In this document: one piece after another, positions 7,698 to 15,638 of the stretch | Layout: the number at the start of each line of letters is the position of its first letter | How positions within the stretch are numbered: position 1 is the first letter of the stretch | Translations under genes and position numbers: made by a program | Source of the DNA: Deltaproteobacteria bacterium | GTDB lineage: Bacteria; Desulfobacterota; DSM-4660; Desulfatiglandales; HGW-15 | Direction of reading: 5' to 3' | Length of the DNA stretch: 41,906 bases | NCBI GenBank assembly: GCA_016932235.1 | Contig: JAFGDF010000065.1 | Coordinates: 1 to 41,906, forward strand | Notes under the pieces: model-generated | What the model was told of the DNA's origin: nothing | Databases searched by the model: none | The model's input: only the letters and a program-made list of their open reading frames with translations

Positions 7698-7788
7698 GTC
7701 GTCGCTCCTTGGCGCCCTGCATCCGGTACCTCGCTGGTGGCCAGGGTTACGCCAAAATCCAGCACCAGTACTATATTGCCTTTGATTT

Positions 7789-7815
7789 GATGGTGGATTT
7801 TGGATATCCGCCATC
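7789..7815. repeat. 10-bp stem-loop at the right edge of the repeat block
   Basis: GATGGTGGAT pairs with ATCCGCCATC (one G-T pair) around TTTGGAT. It marks the change from the G+C-rich repeat block back to A+T-rich intergenic DNA before the peptidase gene. Confidence 0.5.
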
Positions 7816-7975
7816 GTTGTAATAAGTTTGAATTTGTGCGATAATGAAAACCGCTGTAAAATAATACATATTGAATATGGATATTTTAAGATACTATATA
7901 TGGTGTGTCAATCTGAATCTTTAAGAAATCGTCTATGGGCAGGCATTGGTTACAATAATGATAAGGAAATCCTAA

Positions 7976-10654
7976 ATGAGAAGATCAGGAAAAAATTATA
8001 CAATTTCAATAAACAGGGTCATATATGTTTTTATAATGACCTTTTTCGTGGTTTCTGCATTAAGCGTGGACTCCCTAGCTTTAAACGCTACAATTGGTGC
8101 GAAGAAATTCATACTTGACAACGGACTCAGGGTTATTCTCAAGGAGGACAGAAGCTCTCCTGTAGTCTCGATTCAGGTGTGGGTCAAGGCAGGCAGCGCC
8201 AATGAGACTGAAGAAGAAGCCGGAATCTCCCACGTTATAGAGCATATGTTTTTTAAGGGCACTCCTACCAGAGGTGCCGGAGAGATTGCACATGGCATAG
8301 AAGTTTTAGGCGGAGATATAAATGCTTATACGACCTCAGACCGCACTGTTTATAAAGTGGAAATAGCTAGTATCCATTTTGAGAAGGCATTGGACATACT
8401 GATGGACGCACTGCAGCATTCCTTATTTGATTCCCAAGAGCTGACAAGGGAAAAAGAGGTTATCCTTGAGGAATACAGGAGGTCTCTTGATATCCCACAA
8501 AGACAGTTCGGTCTGGCGATGAATGAATTATCCTATAAAGTGCATCCATACAGAAGGCCTGTGATAGGATACGAATCGACCATAAAGTCATTCGACCGCC
8601 GCGCGATCCTGGAGTACATGGCGAAATGGTACACTTGCGACAATATTGTTATAGTTGCTGTGGGTGACCTCGATTCTGAAGAGGCGCTTTTTAGGATTAA
8701 ATCCCTTACAAGGGATCTTCCTCCTGGGTCCGGTCGTTTTCAGACCAGGACTGTTGAACCGGCGCAGACTTATCCACGGACCATTGTGTTAAATGAAAGG
8801 GTCCAGCAGCTCTATATGGACATATTATGGCACACGGTTTCTCTAAATCACCCCCACGCCCCGGCACTTGATATTCTGGAGATAATTCTCGGATACGGAA
8901 AGAGTTCGAGATTGTATAACCGCCTGAAGATGGAAAGAAATTTGGTGAATGAAATATTTGCCTATTCAAACACGAGATTGGATAACGGGCAGTTCTCGGT
9001 AAGTGCCGCGTTAAATACTGAGAATTTTGAAATGGTCATCGAGGTTGTTACTGAGGAGATAAACAGGGTGATCAGGGAGCCTGTTACCCAAAATGAGCTT
9101 GAACGAGCGAAAAGAGTTGTTGAGGCGCACTTCCTTTTTAATATGGAGGACATGAAGGGGCAGGCAAATAGCCTGGCCTTTTTTGAGGTTATGGCCGGGG
9201 ATATGAAGAAAGCGGATGAATATCTTGAATCTGTTCACGAAATAAGCCCGGAAGATATCCAGCACGTGGCAAAGAAATATTTACGGCCTGAAAGGATCTG
9301 TATGGGGATCATGTTGCCGGAAAATGATAAGATGGAACTCACCGAGAGCAGAGTAATGGAGTATTTTTCTCATTTCCCGGCAAAAAAAGAAACGGCCACG
9401 AGACAGCGCGCAAGTGAGAGTAATGAGGCTGTGAAGTATACACTTCAGAGCGGTATGAGAATCATAGTCAAAGAGGACCATCGTCTTCCCCTCGTTTCCC
9501 TCAGGATGGCCATGCTCGGAGGCACACGTCTGGAAAACGAGGAAAATTCAGGTATATCAAAATTTGTATCAGAGATGCTGCTAAGAGGAACTGATACCAG
9601 AAACGCTTCGGGAATAGCTGAAACAGTTGAATCGTGGCCTGCTGATCTGGATAGTTTTTCAGGGAGAAACAGCTTCGGGATCTCAGCCAAATTCCTGAGA
9701 AAAGATTTTTATGCAGGGCTGAAACTTCTGGCGGACATCATTCTAAATCCATCTTTTCCGGATGCTGAAATAGAAAAAGTGCGTCAGGATATTCTGGCGG
9801 GGATTGAATCGAAGAAGGAAAGTCCTTTTGATCAGTTATCCGAACTCTTTTATAAAACATTATACACGACTCATCCTTACGCGTTTCCTGCATCGGGAAA
9901 CAGACAAAGTATCAAAGAGATATCAAGGCTGGATCTTTTAAAATGGTACAAGGAATTGGCCCTTCCGTCCAATCTGGTTCTATCGGTTACAGGGGGTGTT
10001 AGGGAGGAAGAGTTAGTTGCGTCCGCGGAAGAACTTTTTCGGGATTTTGACGGACAGGATGCTCGTATTCCCGGGATCGCGCCAGAATCTCCGTTAATAA
10101 TGAAAAGGGAAGTACATCTCGAAAGGGAAGGCAACCAGACCCATCTGATGATAGGTTTTCTTGATGTGGATCTAAAGAGCGAAGCCAACAGTATCATGGA
10201 TTTAGTGAATACGGATCTCACAGGGCTGGGGGGGAGGCTTTTTAGAGAGTTGAGGGATAAGCGGAGCCTCGCTTACAGCGTCACATCATTTCGCCGACCC
10301 GGCCTTGAAACGGGTGTTTTTGGTGTATATCTGGCATGTGATCCGGCGAAGATAGACGTCGCAAAAAAAGCAGTTCTGAATGAGCTGGAGAGTTTGAGAA
10401 ATAGTGGGTTAACTGCTCAGGAACTTGAACAGGCAAAAAATAAATTAATCGGTGGTCATGCCATAGAGTACCAGACCAATGGAAGCAAGGCAATGCAGAT
10501 GGCCCTTGATGAGCTTTATGGCCTGGGGTTTGATTATCATGATGAATATATTAAAAGGATAAAAATGGTGTCCGTCAAAGATGTAAAACGTGTAGTAGAG
10601 AAGATTATTAAGCCTGAACAGTGTGTTATCGCAACTGTCGGCCCAACAAGCTGA
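7976..10654 (+). CDS. Secreted or periplasmic M16 family zinc peptidase, two-domain
   Basis: This 892-residue protein begins with a signal peptide (basic MRRSGKN, then a hydrophobic run to about residue 36). The N-terminal M16 unit carries the inverted zinc motif H-V-I-E-H (H86, E89, H90) with a further Glu ligand in REKEVILEEYRR (about 165), so it should be catalytic. The second M16 unit, from about residue 480, has the same fold signature (LQSGMRIIVKEDHRLPLVS), but its motif reads SKFVSEM and lacks the zinc ligands, as in the usual inactive partner half. It probably degrades peptides in the periplasm; the substrate is unknown. AAGGAAAT precedes the ATG. The cyclic-nucleotide-binding gene follows after 71 bases. 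Confidence 0.9.
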   Translation: MRRSGKNYTISINRVIYVFIMTFFVVSALSVDSLALNATIGAKKFILDNGLRVILKEDRSSPVVSIQVWVKAGSANETEEEAGISHVIEHMFFKGTPTRGAGEIAHGIEVLGGDINAYTTSDRTVYKVEIASIHFEKALDILMDALQHSLFDSQELTREKEVILEEYRRSLDIPQRQFGLAMNELSYKVHPYRRPVIGYESTIKSFDRRAILEYMAKWYTCDNIVIVAVGDLDSEEALFRIKSLTRDLPPGSGRFQTRTVEPAQTYPRTIVLNERVQQLYMDILWHTVSLNHPHAPALDILEIILGYGKSSRLYNRLKMERNLVNEIFAYSNTRLDNGQFSVSAALNTENFEMVIEVVTEEINRVIREPVTQNELERAKRVVEAHFLFNMEDMKGQANSLAFFEVMAGDMKKADEYLESVHEISPEDIQHVAKKYLRPERICMGIMLPENDKMELTESRVMEYFSHFPAKKETATRQRASESNEAVKYTLQSGMRIIVKEDHRLPLVSLRMAMLGGTRLENEENSGISKFVSEMLLRGTDTRNASGIAETVESWPADLDSFSGRNSFGISAKFLRKDFYAGLKLLADIILNPSFPDAEIEKVRQDILAGIESKKESPFDQLSELFYKTLYTTHPYAFPASGNRQSIKEISRLDLLKWYKELALPSNLVLSVTGGVREEELVASAEELFRDFDGQDARIPGIAPESPLIMKREVHLEREGNQTHLMIGFLDVDLKSEANSIMDLVNTDLTGLGGRLFRELRDKRSLAYSVTSFRRPGLETGVFGVYLACDPAKIDVAKKAVLNELESLRNSGLTAQELEQAKNKLIGGHAIEYQTNGSKAMQMALDELYGLGFDYHDEYIKRIKMVSVKDVKRVVEKIIKPEQCVIATVGPTS

Positions 10655-10669
10655 ACGAAGAGATGAAGC

Positions 10670-10698
10670 TTGAATTGAATTTTACCCCCATGTATTAA
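10670..10698 (+). promoter_or_regulatory. Possible sigma70-like promoter before the cyclic-nucleotide/NADH module
   Basis: TTGAAT and TATTAA are separated by 17 bases, 28 bases before the start codon of the cyclic-nucleotide-binding gene. Each box matches the consensus at four of six positions. It would let the four-gene unit be expressed apart from the M16 gene. Confidence 0.35.
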
Positions 10699-10725
10699 TA
10701 ATAAAATTTTGGAAGGAGGAGAGGC

Positions 10726-11193
10726 ATGGGTGTTCCTGATGTTATAAATACGCTGGAAAACTGCGAACTTTTTAAGGGACTTAAAAAAGGAAGTGTCGAA
10801 AGTATAGCCGTTTTATCTGAGGAGGAAAATTATAGACCGGGCGAATATATCTTCCGGCAGGGTGATTTCGGAAACCGTATTTATATCATTGCTGAAGGGA
10901 ATATCTCGCTTGAGCGAGAAATAGATCTGGGAACACGTAAGGGAAAGATGGTTATCGGTACACTGGGAAAAGGAAGGGCGTTCGGTTGCTGGTCATGTTT
11001 GCTGGGGGAACCTCAAAGCCTTATGTCATCCGCTATATGCCGGAAGAGCACCAGGCTGTTCTGCATCGGTGGTTCCGAACTCAGGACGGTAATGGTCAGC
11101 AAGATTGAAATCGGTTTTCATATCATGGAGAGGATCTGTTTTCTTCTTCGTGATAGGGTCAGGGGAGCGTATGGTGCTATGGAAAAATTTTGA
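10726..11193 (+). CDS. Stand-alone cyclic-nucleotide-binding domain protein
   Basis: The 155 residues form little more than one Crp-type sensor domain. ELFKGLKKGSVESIA leads into the beta-roll with RPGEYIFRQGDFGNRIYIIAEG, the region that normally precedes the phosphate-binding cassette. The following stretch (TLGKGRAFGCWSCLLGEPQSLMSSAI) occupies the cassette position but lacks the standard R-S/T-A pair: it reads SLMSSAIC. There is no helix-turn-helix, so it is not a DNA-binding Crp/Fnr protein; it may act by protein contact. AAGGAGGAGAGGC precedes the ATG. Its TGA overlaps a TTG of the NuoE-like frame, and it is very likely co-transcribed with the three iron-sulfur subunits. Whether it still binds cAMP or another ligand is open. 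Confidence 0.75.
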   Translation: MGVPDVINTLENCELFKGLKKGSVESIAVLSEEENYRPGEYIFRQGDFGNRIYIIAEGNISLEREIDLGTRKGKMVIGTLGKGRAFGCWSCLLGEPQSLMSSAICRKSTRLFCIGGSELRTVMVSKIEIGFHIMERICFLLRDRVRGAYGAMEKF

Positions 11194-11264
11194 GTTTTCT
11201 TAAAGGTTCAGGTTTGCAAGGACAAGAGCCCGATTATGGTGTAATAAACTTAACAGGGATTAAA

Positions 11265-11825
11265 ATGGATCATACAGGCGTTTCGGAAGAGGATCGGATT
11301 CGGAAAGAAGAAAAGGCTATGATGGAAGATATTTCCATTATACTCGGTTCTTATGAGAAGACACGCAGAAATCTTATTCCAGTTCTTCAGAAGATACAGG
11401 CGAAATACTCATATCTTGCGCCTGAGGCACTGAAGCTGGTGGGGGAATATCTCAACCTTTCGACTAGCGAGGTTTATGGTGTCGCCACATTTTACAATCA
11501 GTTCCGGTTCCATCCTCCTGGAAGACATCCGATCAGGGTATGTCTCGGAACGGCATGTCATATTAAGGGCGGGGATATAATACTCGAGAATTTTGAAAGA
11601 AAACTCGGCATAAAGGATGGGGAAACGACTGATGACAGGGAATTCAGCATCGAACGGGTCGCCTGCGTTGGGTGTTGTGCACTGGCGCCGGTCGCAGTTG
11701 TTGAAGAAATTGTACATGGGCACATGGCTCCAAGCAAAGTGGATGGGATTTTATTAGGTTTTGAGATTGAAAAGGAAAAGCAGGAACGCGAGAGGAATAG
11801 AAATGGGTCCGACGCAGAAGGATAA
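11265..11825 (+). CDS. NuoE-like [2Fe-2S] thioredoxin-fold subunit of an NADH-binding complex
   Basis: This is the 24-kDa-type subunit that passes electrons near the flavin. The N-terminal helical part (LIPVLQKIQAKYSYLAPEALKLVGEYL) and VYGVATFYNQF are standard. The four cluster cysteines appear as C-x4-C in CLGTACH and C-x3-C in CVGCC. The open frame reaches back to a TTG at 11190 that overlaps the preceding stop; I prefer ATG 11265 (MDHTGV), which has CAGGGA in front and gives 186 residues, closer to the family length. Its end overlaps the start of the NuoF-like gene by 23 bases, suggesting coupled translation and a fixed subunit ratio. Confidence 0.88.
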   Translation: MDHTGVSEEDRIRKEEKAMMEDISIILGSYEKTRRNLIPVLQKIQAKYSYLAPEALKLVGEYLNLSTSEVYGVATFYNQFRFHPPGRHPIRVCLGTACHIKGGDIILENFERKLGIKDGETTDDREFSIERVACVGCCALAPVAVVEEIVHGHMAPSKVDGILLGFEIEKEKQERERNRNGSDAEG

Positions 11826-13746
11826 TATAGAAGCTAAATTCGATTCTATTTACCAGGAATCCCTATTAAGAAGAAACCGCGTTGAGAATAACGATATCCC
11901 GAAAATATATATCGGCAAGGCCACATGCGGAATAGCCTCCGGAGCTCTTGATACGGAAAAAGCCTTTCAGGAACAACTTCTGCAAAGGAACATCAACGCC
12001 CATCTGAAATCGGTCGGCTGTATCGGGCACTGTTACGCGGAACCTATTGTAATCATTGATCATCCAAGATCGGGCTTTCCTCCGATATTCTATCAAAATG
12101 TCACGCCGGGAAAGGCGAAGATGCTTGTCAAATCTTTCCTGGAAGATAATGACCCCTTGTTTGAATATCTCCTTGGCGGTATGGATGATAGCGACATCAT
12201 CCCCAGGGTCACTGACTTCCCGAGATTCAACAAGGAAAAGCGTATTGTAATGGAAAGATGCGGAATAATAGATCCTGAGGATATTTATGAGTACATTGCC
12301 TCAGGAGGCTATTCTTCATTTGTTAAGGCCCTCCAGCTTGAATCCGAACATATTATCCAGGAGATTATTGATTCCGGTCTAAGAGGAAGGGGTGGAGCAG
12401 GGTTTCCCACGGGATTAAAATGGAATTCGGTAAGTCTAGCCGATGGTGATGAAAGAATAATAATATGTAATGCTGATGAAGGAGATCCAGGGGCTTACAT
12501 GGATCGGACCATACTTGAAAGTAACCCTCATCAGCTTCTTGAGGGGCTTGCTATATGCGCTTATGCATTGGATTCCAGGGAGGCGATTGTTTATGTGAGG
12601 GCGGAGTACCCCCTCGCTGTAAAGAGGATTATCAAGGCCATAGACCAGGCCAAGGAGATTGGCCTTCTAGGAGGAGATATTCTTGGAAGCGATTTCGACC
12701 TTGATGTTAGCGTTTTCCAGGGTTCGGGGGCTTTTGTATGCGGTGAGGAGACGGCACTTATAAAATCGATCGAAGGAAAGAGAGGAATGCCGCGTTACAG
12801 GCCGCCATATCCAAGCGAAGAAGGTCTTCATGGCATGCCTACTCTCATTAATAATGTGAAGACCTTCTCAACTATTGCGCCTATAATAAAAAATGGTGCG
12901 GAGTGGTTCAAGGAGATTGGCACTGAAAAGAGTCCGGGGACGGCGATTTTCTCTGTTGTCGGGGATGTCCTGCACCCAGGACTGGTCGAAATAGCGATGG
13001 GCGTGACGTTGAGAGATCTTATATTCGATATTTGCGGCGGTGTCCCCGGAAAAAAGAAATTTAAAGCAGTGCAGATCGGAGGCCCTTCCGGAGGCTGTCT
13101 CCCTGAAACCTTTCTTGATACAAGCATTGATTTTGACTCACTCAAGGATGTCGGAGGCATGATGGGCTCCGGCGGTATGGTTGTCATGGATGAAGATACC
13201 TGCATGGTAAATGTGGCGAGATATTTCCTTGACTTTACACAAAAGGAATCATGTGGAAAATGCACTTTTTGCAGAATAGGGACATACCATATCCTTAATA
13301 TCTTGGACAGGATAACTCAGGGAGAAGGAAGAGAAGGGGATCTTGAGCAATTGGAGGCTTTGAGTGAGGATATCCAAAAAGGTTCATTATGCGGGCTCGG
13401 TAAGACGGCTCCTAATCCCGTATTAACCTCCTTGAGGTTTTTCAGAGATGAATACGAAGCACACATAAAGGAAAAAAGATGTCCTTCTCGGATGTGCAGA
13501 AAGTTGACGGCTTTCTATATTGATCTTGAAAAATGCGCCCGCGGATGTGATGCCTGTGTCGGATCCTGCCCTGTAGAGGCGATATTTACAACCAAAGACC
13601 GCAAAAAGGGGATTGATCAGAGTCTCTGCGTTAAATGCGGGGAATGTATGGCCGCGTGCCCTGCAGAATACAGCGCGGTGAAGAAAGTATCTCCTCCTGA
13701 AAGAGCTCCTCTGGTAGAGAGGCCGGAATCACTCACTCTTGAATAG
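11803..13746 (+). CDS. NuoF-like NADH/FMN subunit with N-terminal thioredoxin-like and C-terminal 2x[4Fe-4S] domains (HndC/HymB type)
   Basis: The long form of the 51-kDa subunit (647 residues from ATG 11803, preceded by GAGAGGAATAGAA). Domains in order: a thioredoxin-like [2Fe-2S] region with only three obvious cysteines (TCGIASGA; VGCIGHC); the NADH/FMN core with GLRGRGGAGFPTG at about 194-206 and NADEGDPGAY; an SLBB-like part; the N3 [4Fe-4S] motif CGKCTFC; and a C-terminal ferredoxin pair (CARGCDACVGSCP, CVKCGECMAACP). This arrangement is known from NADH-dependent and electron-bifurcating hydrogenases and formate dehydrogenases rather than from complex I. A TTG at 11761 extends the frame but looks less likely. 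The electron partner is not in the window. Confidence 0.93.
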   Translation: MGPTQKDNIEAKFDSIYQESLLRRNRVENNDIPKIYIGKATCGIASGALDTEKAFQEQLLQRNINAHLKSVGCIGHCYAEPIVIIDHPRSGFPPIFYQNVTPGKAKMLVKSFLEDNDPLFEYLLGGMDDSDIIPRVTDFPRFNKEKRIVMERCGIIDPEDIYEYIASGGYSSFVKALQLESEHIIQEIIDSGLRGRGGAGFPTGLKWNSVSLADGDERIIICNADEGDPGAYMDRTILESNPHQLLEGLAICAYALDSREAIVYVRAEYPLAVKRIIKAIDQAKEIGLLGGDILGSDFDLDVSVFQGSGAFVCGEETALIKSIEGKRGMPRYRPPYPSEEGLHGMPTLINNVKTFSTIAPIIKNGAEWFKEIGTEKSPGTAIFSVVGDVLHPGLVEIAMGVTLRDLIFDICGGVPGKKKFKAVQIGGPSGGCLPETFLDTSIDFDSLKDVGGMMGSGGMVVMDEDTCMVNVARYFLDFTQKESCGKCTFCRIGTYHILNILDRITQGEGREGDLEQLEALSEDIQKGSLCGLGKTAPNPVLTSLRFFRDEYEAHIKEKRCPSRMCRKLTAFYIDLEKCARGCDACVGSCPVEAIFTTKDRKKGIDQSLCVKCGECMAACPAEYSAVKKVSPPERAPLVERPESLTLE

Positions 13747-13766
13747 GAAAAATCAATGGTGTAAAT

Positions 13767-14408
13767 ATGATCAAGATAACAGTAGATAATAGGGATATAG
13801 AAGTATTAGAAGGTCAAATTTTACTAGATGTTTGTCTTGAAAATGGAATATATATACCAAATTTATGTTACATAAAAGATATGAAAGATCCCCCATCTTC
13901 ATGTAGATTGTGTTTTGTTGAAATCGAAGGACATAATGCACCGGTCGCATCCTGCAGTGTCAGGGTCAGAGAAGGGATGGTTGTTAAGACCGATACCGCC
14001 GCGGTAAGAAGATTGCAGTTAACTGCTTTAGGACTGCTGCTTTCCAGGCATCATGTTGAATGTGCTAAATGTCCGGCCAATAAAAAATGTGAACTCCAGC
14101 GTATTGCAAAGTTTTTAAAAACAGGATTGAAACAAAAACAGTTTGATAAATATCTCAAGGAAGAAGAAGTAGATGATTCTCATCCATGCCTTCTTTATTT
14201 TCCAAATCGTTGTGTGCTATGCGGCAGGTGCATTTACGTGTGCGAGAAAAAAAACAGCCGCCCTGCCATGACATTTGCCGGACGAGGGCTTGACACGATC
14301 ATTAGCTTTTATGGGGAAAAGGATAATGCCGATTTATCCTGTGAGGATTGCCTCGCATGTGTTGAGGTTTGTCCTGTTGCCGCTCTTAGCCGTAAGGAGC
14401 AGAGCTAG
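13767..14408 (+). CDS. HoxU/NuoG-N-terminal-like iron-sulfur subunit
   Basis: The 213 residues carry four cluster motifs: a plant-type [2Fe-2S] site (C34, C46, C49, C63), the His-Cys [4Fe-4S] site H95-x3-C99-x2-C102-x5-C108, and two [4Fe-4S] sites (C149/152/155/159 and C192/195/198/202). The protein ends straight after the last cluster. It therefore matches the electron-relay part of NuoG, HoxU and the N-terminal arm of [FeFe]-hydrogenase or formate dehydrogenase large subunits, without the catalytic domain. It starts 21 bases after the NuoF-like stop, and a strong terminator follows its own stop. It should wire the flavin subunit to an unidentified enzyme. Confidence 0.88.
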   Translation: MIKITVDNRDIEVLEGQILLDVCLENGIYIPNLCYIKDMKDPPSSCRLCFVEIEGHNAPVASCSVRVREGMVVKTDTAAVRRLQLTALGLLLSRHHVECAKCPANKKCELQRIAKFLKTGLKQKQFDKYLKEEEVDDSHPCLLYFPNRCVLCGRCIYVCEKKNSRPAMTFAGRGLDTIISFYGEKDNADLSCEDCLACVEVCPVAALSRKEQS

Positions 14409-14428
14409 CAGACTGACGGACTTTATAC

Positions 14429-14480
14429 GAGAGGCTCTCAGAGTTATCGCTAAGGGGACGACCTGAGGGTTTCTCTTTTT
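14429..14480 (+). terminator. Strong intrinsic terminator of the NADH module
   Basis: GAGAGGCTCTCAG (14429-14441) pairs over its whole 13 bases, with three G-T pairs, with CTGAGGGTTTCTC (14463-14475), followed at once by TTTTT. It starts 21 bases after the HoxU-like stop and defines the end of the four-gene unit. Confidence 0.8.
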
Positions 14481-14498
14481 GTGTCTGAGCTTGTGATT

Positions 14499-14717
14499 TT
14501 ACGGTTTTATTATCCCGGGGAATTCTCCGGAACGGTCAATCTTATCTCCTACCTTTCCGCCGCAATACCGGCAACAGTATTCATATTTATCACCTTCCGG
14601 AAGGATAAGGAGGAGTGATTTTCTCACAGGGACGGCCTGTCTACACTGGGGGCAGTAAAGCTCCATGGCCTCGAGCTGGTCATAGGTCGCATTGTTTTTT
14701 TTTGAGTATCTGTCCAT
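14499..14717 (-). CDS. Small zinc-ribbon protein, function unknown
   Basis: The 72 residues have two cysteine knuckles, YCPQC and CCRYCGG, spaced about 28 residues apart, as in rubredoxin-like or zinc-ribbon folds. The surroundings (LYCPQCRQAVPVRKS, then EYCCRYCGGKVG) are typical of small metal-binding proteins annotated as unknown in deltaproteobacteria. AGGGGA precedes the ATG at a usable distance. It converges on the terminator of the NADH module and has no obvious partner; the nearest other gene is mobA-like on the opposite strand. Confidence 0.65.
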   Translation of the reverse strand: MDRYSKKNNATYDQLEAMELYCPQCRQAVPVRKSLLLILPEGDKYEYCCRYCGGKVGDKIDRSGEFPGIIKP

Positions 14718-14963
14718 CTACAAATCCCCTGGATTTCAAAAAAATATTATGATACTTTTTGTCCTAATATTACTAAGCCACATTACAGAAATATAATCTT
14801 TTTTTTAAAATACACAAGATTATTAAATGGATAGTTTCAGTATATCTGAAATACAATTGTTTATCCATCTTACACCAAGCGCCTCCTCTTTTTTGAATTC
14901 TTCGGAGTATCCGCAGATAAGGAATGGGGATATCAAGAATTCCCATCAAGGAAGATGAATTTA

Positions 14964-15614
14964 ATGAATTTGAACGGAAAGAGTAAAACCATGGAAGATA
15001 TTACCGGCGTTATCCTGGCAGGAGGTAAAAGCCTTCGCTTTGGAAAAAATAAAGCACTTGCCGAGTTTAAGGGAGAACGGCTGATAGAAAGAGTCGTAAA
15101 GATGATAGGTTCGGTTTTTAAGAAAGTAATAATAATATCAAACACGCCCGGCGATTATAAATACCTCGGAATACCCATTTATGAAGACATGATAAAAGGA
15201 TTAGGACCGCTCGGTGGTATTTACACTGGCTTGGGTCGCATGAATAGTGAAGCGGGATTTTTCGTGGCTTGTGATATGCCATTTTTGAACACCAGGCTTA
15301 TTCGATATCTTGTCTCAGTAAGGGACAATTGTGACGCTGTAGTGCCGAAAGTGGATTGGATGTTTGAGGCCCTTCATTCTATATATTCGAAAAGGTGTCT
15401 GCCTTATATGAAAGAGATGATTGATTTAAAAGAGTTGCAGATCATAAAGGTCCTGGATAAAGTTTCCGTACGGTACGTGGATGAAACAGAACTTCGATCA
15501 TTTGACCCTGAGTTGAGATTTTTCATTAATATAAACAGAGAGAGTGAATTAAAGGAGGCCGAAATGCGCCTCGAAGAGCCGAAAAATAATCCTCAGTCTT
15601 TTTCTATTGTATAG
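14964..15614 (+). CDS. mobA: Molybdenum cofactor guanylyltransferase-like nucleotidyltransferase
   Basis: The N-terminus has the nucleotide-binding signature ITGVILAGGKSLRFGKNKAL, and ACDMPFLN, the metal-binding Asp motif of MobA, follows at about 110. MobA attaches GMP to molybdopterin to make the bis-MGD cofactor of enzymes such as formate dehydrogenase. Length (216 residues from this start) fits. Start choice: ATGs at 14955, 14964 and 14991 are possible; AAGGAAG touches the first and is 9 bases before the second, so 14964 is preferred, while 14991 (MEDITG) would also fit the family. The CBS membrane protein follows 24 bases later. A related sugar-phosphate nucleotidyltransferase cannot be fully excluded. 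Confidence 0.82.
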   Translation: MNLNGKSKTMEDITGVILAGGKSLRFGKNKALAEFKGERLIERVVKMIGSVFKKVIIISNTPGDYKYLGIPIYEDMIKGLGPLGGIYTGLGRMNSEAGFFVACDMPFLNTRLIRYLVSVRDNCDAVVPKVDWMFEALHSIYSKRCLPYMKEMIDLKELQIIKVLDKVSVRYVDETELRSFDPELRFFININRESELKEAEMRLEEPKNNPQSFSIV

Positions 15615-15638
15615 CGATTACACGAGGAGTAACCGAAG

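Larger units (their letters stand above)
7453..7975. other. 523-base intergenic region: repeat-rich and non-coding
   Basis: No convincing gene is seen. The central part (about 7540-7815) is clearly richer in G+C than its flanks and contains a chain of palindromes: CAGGG/CCCTG near 7540, the TTCGAC repeat, a 10-bp stem at 7674-7697 and another at 7789-7815. A plus-strand frame at 7531-7785 merely reads through these repeats. The last 150 bases are A+T-rich and probably carry the promoter of the M16 gene, but no clear -35/-10 pair is visible. Confidence 0.6.

Noticed and set aside
7531..7785. 84-codon frame in the gap before the M16 gene
   Set aside because: It reads through palindromic repeats and encodes a low-quality Pro/Leu/Arg-rich peptide.
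7828..8118. 96-codon frame overlapping the M16 start
   Set aside because: It is a different phase of the same DNA; the M16 frame has the signal peptide and zinc motif.
14820..14955. Short protein-like frames on both strands before mobA (for example a minus-strand segment with SEEFKKEEALGVRW)
   Set aside because: They are closed by stops within about 40 codons and have no start with a ribosome site; this could be debris but is not supportable.
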